Shown: positions 1 to 7,939 of the stretch, in pieces
Position numbering within the stretch: the stretch's first letter is position 1
Layout of the letters: each line of letters opens with the position of its first letter
From: JBFGCT01 sp041581055
GTDB taxonomy: Bacteria; Actinomycetota; Acidimicrobiia; Acidimicrobiales; Ilumatobacteraceae
NCBI GenBank assembly: GCA_041581055.1
Contig: JBFGCT010000086.1
Coordinates: forward strand, 1-16,742
Length of the DNA stretch: 16,742 bases
Direction: 5' to 3'
The notes under the pieces: model-generated
What the model was told of the DNA's origin: nothing
Seen by the model: only the letters and a program-made list of their open reading frames with translations
Database searches by the model: none
Program-made: the position numbers and the translations under genes

Positions 1-51
1 CGCCACGATCTCGTCGCGCAGGCCGTTCCCGTTCATGAGCGTCGCAGTCAC
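1..51 (-). CDS. folD: FolD-like bifunctional methylene-THF dehydrogenase/cyclohydrolase, N-terminus only
   Basis: Only the first 17 codons lie in the window, read leftward from a GTG at 51-49; the rest runs off the left edge. They encode MTATLMNGNGLRDEIVA. This resembles the start of actinobacterial FolD as I recall it, where a short strand, an (L/M)(D/N)GK-like turn and an RDEI helix begin the fold. FolD interconverts methylene-, methenyl- and formyl-tetrahydrofolate in the cytoplasm. The start is supported by a TAGCCT box at 59-64 whose last T is 8 bases upstream, the same spacing seen before other genes here. An internal ATG at 36-34 is a possible alternative start. The identification rests on few residues, so another protein with a similar N-terminus cannot be excluded. 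Confidence 0.5.
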   Translation of the reverse strand, partial: MTATLMNGNGLRDEIVA

Positions 52-58
52 GGCCGGG

Positions 59-64
59 AGGCTA
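59..64 (-). promoter_or_regulatory. Putative -10 box (TAGCCT) for folD
   Basis: On the minus strand this reads TAGCCT, fitting the actinobacterial TANNNT -10 pattern. Its last T is 8 bases before the GTG start, so the predicted transcript begins at or next to the start codon. It sits in the 12-mer GCCGGTAGCCTC (69-58), which also occurs ahead of gatC at the other end of the window. No convincing -35 box was seen. Confidence 0.5.
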
Positions 65-70
65 CCGGCC

Positions 71-117
71 ATCTCGGGCGGTATCGGCCCGGCCGGCGGG
101 ACGATCCGGCCCGAGAT
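71..117. other. Imperfect dyad between folD and the MFS gene
   Basis: ATCTCGGGC (71-79) is perfectly inverted as GCCCGAGAT (109-117). Pairing continues inward between GGTATCG and CGATCC if one base bulges on each side. It lies between two divergent genes, just upstream of the folD -10 box, so an operator is more natural than a terminator. No regulator can be assigned. Confidence 0.35.
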
Positions 118-182
118 CCTGAGCGGGCGGCGTCCTCCCCGAGCGCCGGCCCCCGCCGATCGGCTGTGAGAGGCTGAGGTGC

Positions 183-1511
183 GTGACCGGGGCGCGGATC
201 GTTCGCACCTACACGACGCTGGCCGGCCTCTACACGCTCGCCGCGTCGTTCATCTGGAGCGTGAACACGCTGTTCCTGCTCGACGCCGGCCTGTCGATCG
301 GCGAGGTCTTCGTCGCCAACGCCTTGTTCTCCGCAGGCATCGTCGTGTTCGAGATCCCGACCGGCGTCGTCGCCGACACCCTCGGCCGGCGCCTGTCGTT
401 CCTGTTCAGCGCGGCGACCCTCGGGGGCACCACGGTGTGCTACCTGATCGCCGCGCAGGCCGAAGCCGGGATCGTCGTCTTCTCGGTGATCTCGGTCTTC
501 ATGGGACTCGGCTTCACGTTCTACTCCGGCGCGCTCGAAGCGTGGTTGGTCGACGGTCTCAAGGCGGTCGGCGCCGACGAGCAGCTCGACCACGTGTTCG
601 CCCGCGGCCAACAGGTCAGCGGCTCGGCGATGTTCGTCGGAACGATCGCCGGCGGCTTTCTCGGCCAGGTCGACCTCGCCGTGCCGTTCATCGTCCGCGC
701 CGTTCTCCTCGCGGGGGTGTTCGGCATCGCCCTGGCGACGATGCACGACATCGGATTCCGACCCGAGCCGTTCCGGGCGCGCGAGGTGCCCGCGCGGATG
801 CGGGTCCAGGCGAGTGTCGGCATCACGTTCGGCTGGCGGAACCGCGGGCTGCGGCTGCTGATGGTCTCCGCGTCGATCCGCGGCGTGTTCTTCGGGTGGG
901 CGTTCTACGCCGCGCAGCCGTACCTGCTCGACCTCCTCGAGCGCGACGCCGTCTGGATCATCGGGCTGGTCACCGCCGGCGTCTCGCTGGCGACGATCGG
1001 CGGCAACCAGATCGTGGAAGTCCTCAGCCGGCGCTGCGGCCGTCGCACGACGATGTTGATCGGGGCCAGCGCGGTCGCCACCGTCGCGTCGGTCGCGATC
1101 GGGCTGACGTCGAGCTTCGCCGTCGCGGTCGCCAGCCTGCTGGTCGTCGCCGGGTCGATGGGGGTGATCATGCCGGTCCGCCAGGCGTATCTGCACCAGG
1201 TCGCCCAGACCGAGCATCGGGCGACGATCGTGTCGTTCGACGCGATGGTCGGATCGGTCGGCGCGGTCGGAGGGCAGGTCGGCTTGGGGGCCGTCGCCGA
1301 CGCCCGCTCGTTCAGCGCGGGCTACGTCGTCGGGGGCGCGTTCACCGTCCTGGCGCTCCCGGCGCTCGTGCTGCTGCGCCGCCTCGGCGGCCCCGCCGAC
1401 CACCTCGGTCGCGGCGAGGACGCCGGCGTCGAGGGCACCTGCCCGTCGGGCCTCCCCGCCGTCACCGGTGTCGAGTCCCACCCCGTCCCCGCCCTCGTCG
1501 ACGCCGAGTAG
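183..1511 (+). CDS. MFS family transporter
   Basis: A 442-residue integral membrane protein of the major facilitator superfamily, probably a proton-linked exporter of small molecules; the substrate cannot be told. The hydrophobic profile fits about 12 membrane helices. The loop after TM2 carries the MFS motif A as GVVADTLGRR (residues 61-70), and a degenerate second copy, SRRCGRRTTM, lies in the C-terminal half as expected for the duplicated fold. After the last helix (LPALVLLRRL) comes a polar Gly/Pro/Glu-rich tail of about 45 residues that is probably disordered. The GTG at 183 is the only sensible start, since the next Met lies inside the transmembrane region; a weak GAGG stands 3 bases upstream. 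It is a lone gene, divergent from folD and convergent with the inositol synthase gene. Confidence 0.85.
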   Translation: MTGARIVRTYTTLAGLYTLAASFIWSVNTLFLLDAGLSIGEVFVANALFSAGIVVFEIPTGVVADTLGRRLSFLFSAATLGGTTVCYLIAAQAEAGIVVFSVISVFMGLGFTFYSGALEAWLVDGLKAVGADEQLDHVFARGQQVSGSAMFVGTIAGGFLGQVDLAVPFIVRAVLLAGVFGIALATMHDIGFRPEPFRAREVPARMRVQASVGITFGWRNRGLRLLMVSASIRGVFFGWAFYAAQPYLLDLLERDAVWIIGLVTAGVSLATIGGNQIVEVLSRRCGRRTTMLIGASAVATVASVAIGLTSSFAVAVASLLVVAGSMGVIMPVRQAYLHQVAQTEHRATIVSFDAMVGSVGAVGGQVGLGAVADARSFSAGYVVGGAFTVLALPALVLLRRLGGPADHLGRGEDAGVEGTCPSGLPAVTGVESHPVPALVDAE

Positions 1512-1551
1512 CAACGCAAGGCGCAGCCGAACCCGTCAGCGATGCGCCGCG

Positions 1552-1590
1552 ACAAGACCAAGAGAAAGGCCCTGAGTCGGACCGACTCAG
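1552..1590 (-). terminator. Intrinsic terminator of the inositol-3-phosphate synthase gene
   Basis: One base after the synthase stop codon, minus-strand RNA can fold CTGAGTCGG against CCGACTCAG (1590-1582 and 1580-1572) with a single central base, a 19-base palindrome. It is followed by GGCCTTTCTCTTGGTCTT, a pyrimidine-rich, T-containing tail. The opposite strand is A-rich before the hairpin and not T-rich after it, so the signal fits the minus-strand gene. It could also insulate against the convergent MFS gene. Confidence 0.7.
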
Positions 1591-1591
1591 C

Positions 1592-2893
<1,302 letters not shown>

Positions 2894-2901
2894 GGGCGAG
2901 A

Positions 2902-2907
2902 ACGATA
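2902..2907 (-). promoter_or_regulatory. Putative -10 box (TATCGT) for ino1
   Basis: Minus-strand TATCGT fits TANNNT, and its last T is 9 bases before the ATG, predicting a leader of about two bases. The intergenic region is only 68 bases long and must also hold the lysR promoter, so the two are physically interlocked. Confidence 0.55.
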
Positions 2908-2908
2908 A

Positions 2909-2922
2909 GTCGGCCTTCCGAC
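2909..2922. promoter_or_regulatory. Small dyad in the ino1/lysR intergenic region
   Basis: GTCGG-CCTT-CCGAC is a 5-bp inverted repeat with a 4-base centre. It lies immediately upstream of the ino1 -10 box and about 30 bases upstream of the lysR -10 candidate. It is a candidate operator for the divergent LysR protein, although it is shorter than a typical T-N11-A LysR site. Confidence 0.3.
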
Positions 2923-2951
2923 ATTGAGCCCATTATGAAGCAAAAGTGAAC

Positions 2952-2957
2952 TATTCT
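2952..2957 (+). promoter_or_regulatory. Putative -10 box (TATTCT) for the LysR gene
   Basis: TATTCT is a good TANNNT match. It ends 5 bases before the ATG at 2962 and 8 bases before the GTG at 2965. The usual spacing in this window would favour the GTG, so the true start may be one codon later. Confidence 0.45.
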
Positions 2958-2961
2958 GCGC

Positions 2962-3861
2962 ATGGTGGCCGACCGCCCCGCGCTCCCCGACATCTCGATC
3001 CGCCAGCTCGAGTACCTCGTCGCCGTCGCCGAGGCGCCGACCTGGGCGCTGGCCGCCTCGTCGGTCGGCGTCAGCGCGTCGGCGCTGTCACAGGGGCTCG
3101 CCGAGCTGGAGCGCCGGGCCGGCGTGGAGCTGTTCGACCGCCACGGCCGGCGCCGGCGCCTGCGCGCCACCGCCCGGCCGGTACTCGAGCACGCCCGACA
3201 GGTGCTGGCGCTCACCGCCGACCTCGCCACCTGGTCGCGCCGGCTGGCGACCGGCGAGCGCGGCACGATCCGACTCGGGATGATCGACGCCGCCGCCGTC
3301 GTCCACTTCCCCGACCTGCTGCGCGACTTCCGCGACGACCACCCGGATGTGACGCTGCACCTGATCGTCGAGCCGTCGGCTGCCCTGCTCGACGGGCTCG
3401 CCCGCGGCGATCTCGACCTCGCCGTCTGCGTCCGGCCGCCGGCGCCGGCGGTCGGCATCGACGCCACTCCCCTGCTCGTCGAGGAGTTGGCGGTGTACCC
3501 GCCAGACGAAACACCGGTCGGCGACCCGCCCGGCTGGGGGCCGTGGGTGCTCTTCCCGCGCGGCTCGCACACCCGCGACGAGGTCGAGGCGGCGCTCGGC
3601 CGACTCGGCGCACCGGTCGACGTCGTCGCCGAGTCGCATCAGCCCGAGGTGCTCCGGGAGATGGTCCGGCTCGGGATCGGCTGGACCGTGTTGCCGGTCG
3701 GGCAGGCGGAGTCCGGCGAGCGGGCGCTCGGCCACGGGCGGCGGCTCACCTCCCGGGAGCTGATCACGGCGACGCGCACGGCAACGATCGTCGACCCCGC
3801 GGTGCACGACCTGGCCGACGCGTTGCGGCGGAGCTCGGGCGCGCAGCGCTCGCCGCCCTGA
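2962..3861 (+). CDS. LysR family transcriptional regulator
   Basis: A 299-residue DNA-binding regulator with the standard LysR layout. The N-terminal winged helix-turn-helix spans about residues 11-70, with ISIRQLEYLVAVAE then SVGVSASALSQGLAELERR and the ELFDRHGRR turn. A linker helix and a periplasmic-binding-protein-like effector domain (about 95-290) follow. It is divergent from ino1 with 68 bases between, the classic arrangement in which a LysR protein controls its neighbour and itself, so ino1 is the first candidate target. The effector is unknown. The start is ATG 2962 or, by spacing to the -10 box, GTG 2965. Its 3' end converges on the dehydratase gene with 34 bases between and no clear hairpin. 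Confidence 0.9.
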   Translation: MVADRPALPDISIRQLEYLVAVAEAPTWALAASSVGVSASALSQGLAELERRAGVELFDRHGRRRRLRATARPVLEHARQVLALTADLATWSRRLATGERGTIRLGMIDAAAVVHFPDLLRDFRDDHPDVTLHLIVEPSAALLDGLARGDLDLAVCVRPPAPAVGIDATPLLVEELAVYPPDETPVGDPPGWGPWVLFPRGSHTRDEVEAALGRLGAPVDVVAESHQPEVLREMVRLGIGWTVLPVGQAESGERALGHGRRLTSRELITATRTATIVDPAVHDLADALRRSSGAQRSPP

Positions 3862-3895
3862 CCGGCGGGTCACGCGCCGTGTCTGTCACCAACCG

Positions 3896-4879
3896 TCACG
3901 CGGCCGGGGTGGGCGTGCCCCCGCCGAGCACCGACGCGAGCTGCGCGGTGTCGACGTTGCCCCCGGTGAGCACGAAGGCGCTGCGCTCGCCGCGGCGCTC
4001 GATCGGTTCGGACAGCAGCCCGGCGAGACCGATCGCGCCGCCGGACTCGGCGACGTTGTGGGTCGTCCGGTAGATCGTCCGCATCGCGTCGGCCACCGCG
4101 TCCTCGCCGACCGAGATGACGCGGGCCGCCCCGCGGAGCATTCCGGCGATCGCCTGCTCGTCGGGCGTGCGGATCGCGACACCGTCGGCGAACGTCGCCG
4201 CCGACTCGGTCGTCACGACGCGTCCGGCCTCGAACGACAGCCTGGTCGCCGCCGCCCGCTCCGCGACGACCCCGACGATGGCCGTTGGGCGGCCGAGCAG
4301 GTCGCGCGCCGCGATCAACGCGTTGATCCCCGAGCCCATGCCGACCGGCACGTAGACCGTGTCGAGCGGGGCCTCGGCGTCGACCGCGTCGAACAGCTCG
4401 CGGGCGTAGGTCGCGACGCCGAGCACCAGGTCGGGATGGAACGGCGGCACGAGCTCGAGCCCGCGCTCGGCGCCGACCACGTCGGCCCGCTCCCGGGCCT
4501 CTTGGAAGTCGTGTCCGAACTCGATGACCTCGGCCCCGAGCGCGCGCATCGCCGCGTTCTTCTCGACGCTGTTGCCATGCGGGACCAGGATGGCGACCGA
4601 TCGCCCGTACGCCCGCCCGGCGAAGGCCAGGCTCTGTCCGTGGTTGCCGCGGGTCGCGCTGATCACGCCGCGCACGTCGGGGCGCTCGCGCGCCAGCCGG
4701 TCGAGGTACACCAGCCCGCCGCGGACCTTGAAGGCGCCGGTCGGCGTGTGGTTCTCGTGTTTGACCAACACGCTCGAGCCGGCGGCCTCGTCGAGCAGCG
4801 GCCACCGATACGCGGGGGTCGGCGGCACGTGGCGGCGGACGACGTCGGTCGCCCGGTCGAGGGTGGCGAGGTCGAACAT
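3896..4879 (-). CDS. Threonine/serine dehydratase, PLP-dependent (short form)
   Basis: This 327-residue fold-type II PLP enzyme probably deaminates threonine to 2-oxobutyrate and/or serine to pyruvate in the cytoplasm. The PLP lysine is K51 in HTPTGAFKVRGG. ATRGNHGQ (75-82) matches the substrate loop, and GMGSG (180-184) matches the glycine-rich phosphate loop. There is no C-terminal ACT domain, so it resembles catabolic rather than feedback-regulated biosynthetic IlvA. The wording also fits the EutB-like dehydratases linked to hydroxyectoine use, but no ectoine genes are nearby, so I leave the substrate open. The ATG lies 5 bases after the 5-formyl-THF cyclo-ligase stop, so the two are co-transcribed. 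No distinct ribosome site is visible. Confidence 0.85.
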   Translation of the reverse strand: MFDLATLDRATDVVRRHVPPTPAYRWPLLDEAAGSSVLVKHENHTPTGAFKVRGGLVYLDRLARERPDVRGVISATRGNHGQSLAFAGRAYGRSVAILVPHGNSVEKNAAMRALGAEVIEFGHDFQEARERADVVGAERGLELVPPFHPDLVLGVATYARELFDAVDAEAPLDTVYVPVGMGSGINALIAARDLLGRPTAIVGVVAERAAATRLSFEAGRVVTTESAATFADGVAIRTPDEQAIAGMLRGAARVISVGEDAVADAMRTIYRTTHNVAESGGAIGLAGLLSEPIERRGERSAFVLTGGNVDTAQLASVLGGGTPTPAA

Positions 4880-4884
4880 CGCCG

Positions 4885-5370
4885 TCACCCGGGCGTGCGG
4901 GACGGCTCGTCCGACACGACGCGGTCGAGGCGGACGTCGTGGGGCTCGACCGGCAACGACTCGACGAGCTGCGGACCGAAACACACGCCGATCGTCGAGC
5001 AGTCGTCGCGGACGCCGGGCAAGAACCGGTCGTACCAGCCGCCGCCCTGGCCGAGCCGGTCGCCGACCGCCGTGAACGCGAGGCCCGGGACGACGACGAC
5101 GTCGGGCCAGCTCGGATGGACGTTGTCCTCCGGCACCGCGACCTCCTTGCCGTCGGCCGCGCACCAGGCGAGGAACGGCGCGACGACCGGTTCGCCCGGG
5201 ATCGTCGTGAAGACCAGCACCCGCCGCGCGCGATGGACCTCGGTCAGTCCGACGACCTGCTCCCAGATGCGCTCCGATCGCGACGCCCGGTCGGGGAGCT
5301 CCTTGCGCACGCGGCGCATCCAGAGGCGGAGCTCGCGCTTGTCCGAGAGCAGCGGCGACTGGTCGGGCAT
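4885..5370 (-). CDS. 5-formyltetrahydrofolate cyclo-ligase
   Basis: This enzyme uses ATP to convert 5-formyl-THF to 5,10-methenyl-THF, returning the storage or inhibitory folate to the one-carbon pool. The signature VPGLAFTAVGDRLGQGGGWYDRFL (residues 94-117, here split by function) holds the substrate loop and the Gly-rich ATP segment; an N-terminal basic stretch begins KRELR at 11-15. At 161 residues it is shorter than the usual 180-200, mainly in the middle, yet the active-site blocks are intact. It is first in an operon with the dehydratase. A TACGCT box ends 9 bases before the ATG, and a 12-bp perfect palindrome overlaps that interval. It is thematically linked to the FolD-like gene at the left edge but is not adjacent to it. 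Confidence 0.88.
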   Translation of the reverse strand: MPDQSPLLSDKRELRLWMRRVRKELPDRASRSERIWEQVVGLTEVHRARRVLVFTTIPGEPVVAPFLAWCAADGKEVAVPEDNVHPSWPDVVVVPGLAFTAVGDRLGQGGGWYDRFLPGVRDDCSTIGVCFGPQLVESLPVEPHDVRLDRVVSDEPSRTPG

Positions 5371-5382
5371 CGCTGCGCAGCG
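5371..5382. promoter_or_regulatory. 12-bp perfect palindrome abutting the cyclo-ligase start
   Basis: CGCTGCGCAGCG is self-complementary and runs from the base before the ATG into the -10 box. A protein bound here would block transcription start. In GC-rich DNA such words can arise by chance, so this is only a candidate operator. Confidence 0.3.
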
Positions 5383-5384
5383 TA
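5379..5384 (-). promoter_or_regulatory. Putative -10 box (TACGCT) for the cyclo-ligase operon
   Basis: Minus-strand TACGCT fits TANNNT, with its last T 9 bases before the ATG at 5370, predicting a near-leaderless mRNA. Confidence 0.5.
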
Positions 5385-5475
5385 CAAGTCCGACCCGTGG
5401 CCCGATGGCCGCCGACGCCCGCCGGCCGGCCTCGACGCGGCGACGCGGCGGGTAGTGCGCGCCGGTCCGAACACC

Positions 5476-5481
5476 TACAGT
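5476..5481 (+). promoter_or_regulatory. Putative -10 box (TACAGT) for the flavin reductase operon
   Basis: TACAGT ends 9 bases before the ATG at 5490. This supports that ATG over the in-frame upstream ATG at 5397, which would lie ahead of the promoter. Confidence 0.5.
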
Positions 5482-5489
5482 CGTCAGCG

Positions 5490-6032
5490 ATGAGCGCGCA
5501 GGAGACGAACGACGACCGGAACCATGACACCGGATTCGACGCCGGCCACTTCCGGTCGGTACTCGGCCATTTCCCGACCGGGGTCACGATCGTCACCGGG
5601 ATGGCCGGCGAGCGACCGATGGGATTCACGATCGGGTCGTTCACCTCGGTCTCGCTCGACCCGCCACTCGTCGGGTTCCTGCCGCAACTCGATTCGGTGA
5701 CGTGGGCGGCGATGGCCCCGTCGGACAGCTTCTGCGTGAACGTGTTGAGCGACCAGCAGAGCGACCTGTGCTGGCAGTTCGCCAAGAGCGGCACGGAGGA
5801 CCGCCGGTTCGAGGGCGTCGAGTGGCGGCCCGCGCCAACCGGCTCGCCGATCATCGAGCGGGCCGTCGCCTGGATCGACTGCGCGGTCGAGGAGGTGCAC
5901 GTGATGGGCGATCACTACTTCGTGCTCGGCCGGGTCGAGTCGCTCGACGCCGACGCCGACCACGACGGCCTGCCCCCGTCGCCACTCGTCTTCTACCGCG
6001 GCGCCATCGGGGGCTTCGCCGCCGAGGGCTGA
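5490..6032 (+). CDS. Flavin reductase family protein (HpaC-like split barrel)
   Basis: A 180-residue FMN/FAD-binding protein of the flavin reductase-like domain family. These use NAD(P)H to reduce free flavin for a partner monooxygenase or act as small oxidoreductases. Family blocks in order are HFPTGVTIVT (27-36), MGFTIGSFTSVSLDPPL (44-60, flavin contact), FCVNVLSDQQ (81-90), GDHYFVLGRVE (140-150) and PLVFYRGAIGG (165-175). The start is the ATG preceded by the TACAGT box; the upstream extension to 5397 is Arg/Pro-rich and not family-like. It heads a tight operon with DUF3054 (8 bases downstream) and a serine hydrolase. No monooxygenase is present here to name a partner. Confidence 0.88.
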   Translation: MSAQETNDDRNHDTGFDAGHFRSVLGHFPTGVTIVTGMAGERPMGFTIGSFTSVSLDPPLVGFLPQLDSVTWAAMAPSDSFCVNVLSDQQSDLCWQFAKSGTEDRRFEGVEWRPAPTGSPIIERAVAWIDCAVEEVHVMGDHYFVLGRVESLDADADHDGLPPSPLVFYRGAIGGFAAEG

Positions 6033-6040
6033 CGGCGTCG

Positions 6041-6466
6041 ATGAGCACCACCGTCGAGCACCCCGTAGCACGCGACCGGACGCCGCTCGCCGCCGGCCTG
6101 GACACCGCGGTCGTCGTGCTGTTCGTCGCCATCGGCCGGCGCAACCATGACGAGGATCCGGGCGTCGGCGGGCTGATCATGACCGCCGCGCCGTTCTTGA
6201 TCGCGCTCGCCGTCGCCTGGGTTGCGGTCCGGGCGTGGAATCGACCGACGACGCCGGCCACGGGCATCGCCGTCTGGCTCGGCACGGTCGCCGTCGGGCT
6301 CGCGTTGCGGCAGCTCGCGTTCGACGACGGGATCGCGCTCCCGTTCGTGATCGTCGCGACGGTGTTCCTCGGGATCTTCCTCGTCGGGTGGCGACTGATC
6401 GGCGTCGCCGTCGATCGCCGCCGCCTCGTCGCGCGACCGGCGGCGGGCGCGACACTGGAGCGGTGA
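6041..6466 (+). CDS. DUF3054 family membrane protein
   Basis: A 141-residue polytopic protein with four hydrophobic segments at about 20-32, 45-64, 73-90 and 99-121. The motif LFVAIGRRNHDE (27-38) ends the first helix, and WNRPTTPATGIAVWLGT (66-82) leads into the third; both match the DUF3054 family as I know it, common in actinobacteria and haloarchaea. Function is unknown; the conserved Arg-Arg-Asn-His-Asp cluster at a membrane edge could bind a ligand or ion. The ATG follows the flavin reductase stop by 8 bases, and the stop overlaps the GTG of the next gene, so translation is probably coupled across all three. Confidence 0.82.
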   Translation: MSTTVEHPVARDRTPLAAGLDTAVVVLFVAIGRRNHDEDPGVGGLIMTAAPFLIALAVAWVAVRAWNRPTTPATGIAVWLGTVAVGLALRQLAFDDGIALPFVIVATVFLGIFLVGWRLIGVAVDRRRLVARPAAGATLER

Positions 6467-7701
6467 CCACGCCGAGCATCACGTCCGACCCACTCGACGC
6501 CGGCTTCGACCCGGCCCGCCTTCAACGCATCGACAAACACTTCGCCGGGTACGTGGACGACGGGCGCCTGCCGGGTTGGCAGCTCGTCGTGTCCCGCTCC
6601 GGTGAGGTCGTGCACGCGTCGACGTACGGGCGGCGCAGCATCGAACGCGACCTGCCCTGGGATCCGGACACGGTCGTGCGGATGTTCTCGATGACCAAGC
6701 CGATCACGTCGGTGGCGGCGATGATGCTGTACGAGGAGGGCGCCTTCCAGCTCAAGGAGCCGGTCAGCACGTTCCTCCCCGAGTTCGCCGGCACGCCGGT
6801 CTACCGGTCGGGCTCGTTCCTCAAGCCGGTCGTCGAGCCGCAGACCGAGCCGATCCGCGTCTGGCACCTCCTGACCCACACCGCCGGACTGACCTACGGG
6901 TTCCACAACACCCACGCGGTCGACGCCATCTACCGCAAGGCCGGATTCGAGTGGGGCAGCCCGGCCGCGATGGACCTGGCGGAGTGCTGCGCCCGCTGGG
7001 CGGAGATGCCGCTCGTGTTCCAGCCCGGGAGCGAGTGGAACTACGGCGTCTCGACCGACGTCCTCGGCCGGCTGGTCGAGGTCGTGTCCGGGCAGCCCCT
7101 CGACGAGTTCTGCCGCTCGCGGATCTTCGCCCCGCTCGGGATGGACGACACCGACTTCTGGGTGCCCGAGAACCGGGCCGACCGCTTCGCCGACCTCTAC
7201 GTGCCGAGCCCGGCGACCGGCTCGGCGATCCCCGCTCCGGCCAGCCTCGCCCACCCGCTCGGCGAGCGGCCGGCCATGGTGTCAGGCGGTGGGGGCGCCT
7301 GCGGAACCGCCGCCGACTACCTGCGGTTCGCCCACATGCTGCTCGGCCGCGGCGAGCTCGACGGGACGCGGCTGCTCGGCTCGCGCACCGTCGACTACAT
7401 GGTCCGCAACCATCTGCCCGGCAACGCCGACCTCGAGCAGTTCGGCCGGCCGCTGTTCGCCGAGACGACGTTCGACGGGGTCGGGTTCGGGCTCGGCTTC
7501 TCGGTCGTGCTCGACGCGGCGAAGTCGAAGACGGCGACCACCGCCGGGGCCTACTCGTGGGGCGGCGCGGCGAGCACCGTGTTCTGGGTCGATCCGGCCG
7601 AGGAGATCGTGGCCGTCTTCCTGACCCAGCTCCTGCCGTCGAGCACCCACCCGATCCGCCCCGAGCTCGCCCAACTCGTGTATCAGGCCCTGGTCGACTG
7701 A
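6463..7701 (+). CDS. Serine hydrolase, beta-lactamase/family VIII esterase type
   Basis: A 412-residue protein of the class C beta-lactamase-like superfamily, which includes esterases and D-amino-acid peptidases. The nucleophile motif S-x-x-K is SMTK at 76-79; the catalytic Tyr is likely Y194 in NYGVS; WGG at 366-368 takes the place of the KTG box, as in EstB-like esterases, so an esterase or amidase is more likely than a drug-inactivating lactamase. No signal peptide is visible (the N-terminus is acidic and polar), which points to the cytoplasm. The GTG start overlaps the DUF3054 stop (GTGA), with GGAG a few bases upstream. Its substrate and its link to the flavin reductase are unknown. A GC-rich palindrome, CGCCGCGGCG (7702-7711), directly follows the stop. 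Confidence 0.88.
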   Translation: MTTPSITSDPLDAGFDPARLQRIDKHFAGYVDDGRLPGWQLVVSRSGEVVHASTYGRRSIERDLPWDPDTVVRMFSMTKPITSVAAMMLYEEGAFQLKEPVSTFLPEFAGTPVYRSGSFLKPVVEPQTEPIRVWHLLTHTAGLTYGFHNTHAVDAIYRKAGFEWGSPAAMDLAECCARWAEMPLVFQPGSEWNYGVSTDVLGRLVEVVSGQPLDEFCRSRIFAPLGMDDTDFWVPENRADRFADLYVPSPATGSAIPAPASLAHPLGERPAMVSGGGGACGTAADYLRFAHMLLGRGELDGTRLLGSRTVDYMVRNHLPGNADLEQFGRPLFAETTFDGVGFGLGFSVVLDAAKSKTATTAGAYSWGGAASTVFWVDPAEEIVAVFLTQLLPSSTHPIRPELAQLVYQALVD

Positions 7702-7723
7702 CGCCGCGGCGCGGCGCGTCTGG

Positions 7724-7912
7724 TCAATCGTCGCCGCCCTTGAGCTTGAAGTAGATCCAGAGCAGGCCACCGATGACGATGACGATCGCGGCGAGCCGGA
7801 TCACGATGCGGATCGTGGCGAAGATGGCGCCGAGCAGGAACCACAGCACCACGATCGCGAGGACCCAGCCGATGACGGTTGCGGCGACGCCGCGCACTCC
7901 AGAGTTCGCCAT
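7724..7912 (-). CDS. Small hypothetical membrane protein
   Basis: A 62-residue protein dominated by two hydrophobic stretches (about 11-33 and 37-55) ending in a short charged tail KLKGGDD. I recognise no family. The reading frame is convincing because of its coherent hydrophobicity, the GTG-rich but normal codon use and a TAGGGT box 7 bases before the ATG. It converges on the serine hydrolase with 22 bases between and lies downstream of ilvD in the same direction, separated by the palindromic element. It could be a small membrane anchor or stress protein; no function is assigned. Confidence 0.7.
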   Translation of the reverse strand: MANSGVRGVAATVIGWVLAIVVLWFLLGAIFATIRIVIRLAAIVIVIGGLLWIYFKLKGGDD

Positions 7913-7918
7913 CTCGGC

Positions 7919-7924
7919 ACCCTA
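7919..7924 (-). promoter_or_regulatory. Putative -10 box (TAGGGT) for the small membrane protein
   Basis: Minus-strand TAGGGT ends 7 bases before the ATG, again implying a leaderless transcript independent of ilvD. Confidence 0.45.
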
Positions 7925-7939
7925 TCCACCACACCCCCA

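Noticed and set aside
48..1514. A 488-codon minus-strand open frame opposite the MFS gene
   Set aside because: Low-complexity Asp/Arg/Glu composition, typical of the antisense of GC-rich membrane protein genes.
3869..3902. GTCACGCG repeated twice between lysR and the dehydratase
   Set aside because: Only 8 bases, one copy inside coding sequence; not distinguishable from chance in GC-rich DNA.
5397..5489. Upstream ATG extending the flavin reductase by 31 residues
   Set aside because: The extension is Arg/Pro-rich, absent from the family, and lies ahead of the TACAGT promoter candidate.
6463..7701. Antibiotic-resistance beta-lactamase
   Set aside because: It lacks a signal peptide and the KTG box, and WGG at 366-368 points to an esterase-like enzyme.
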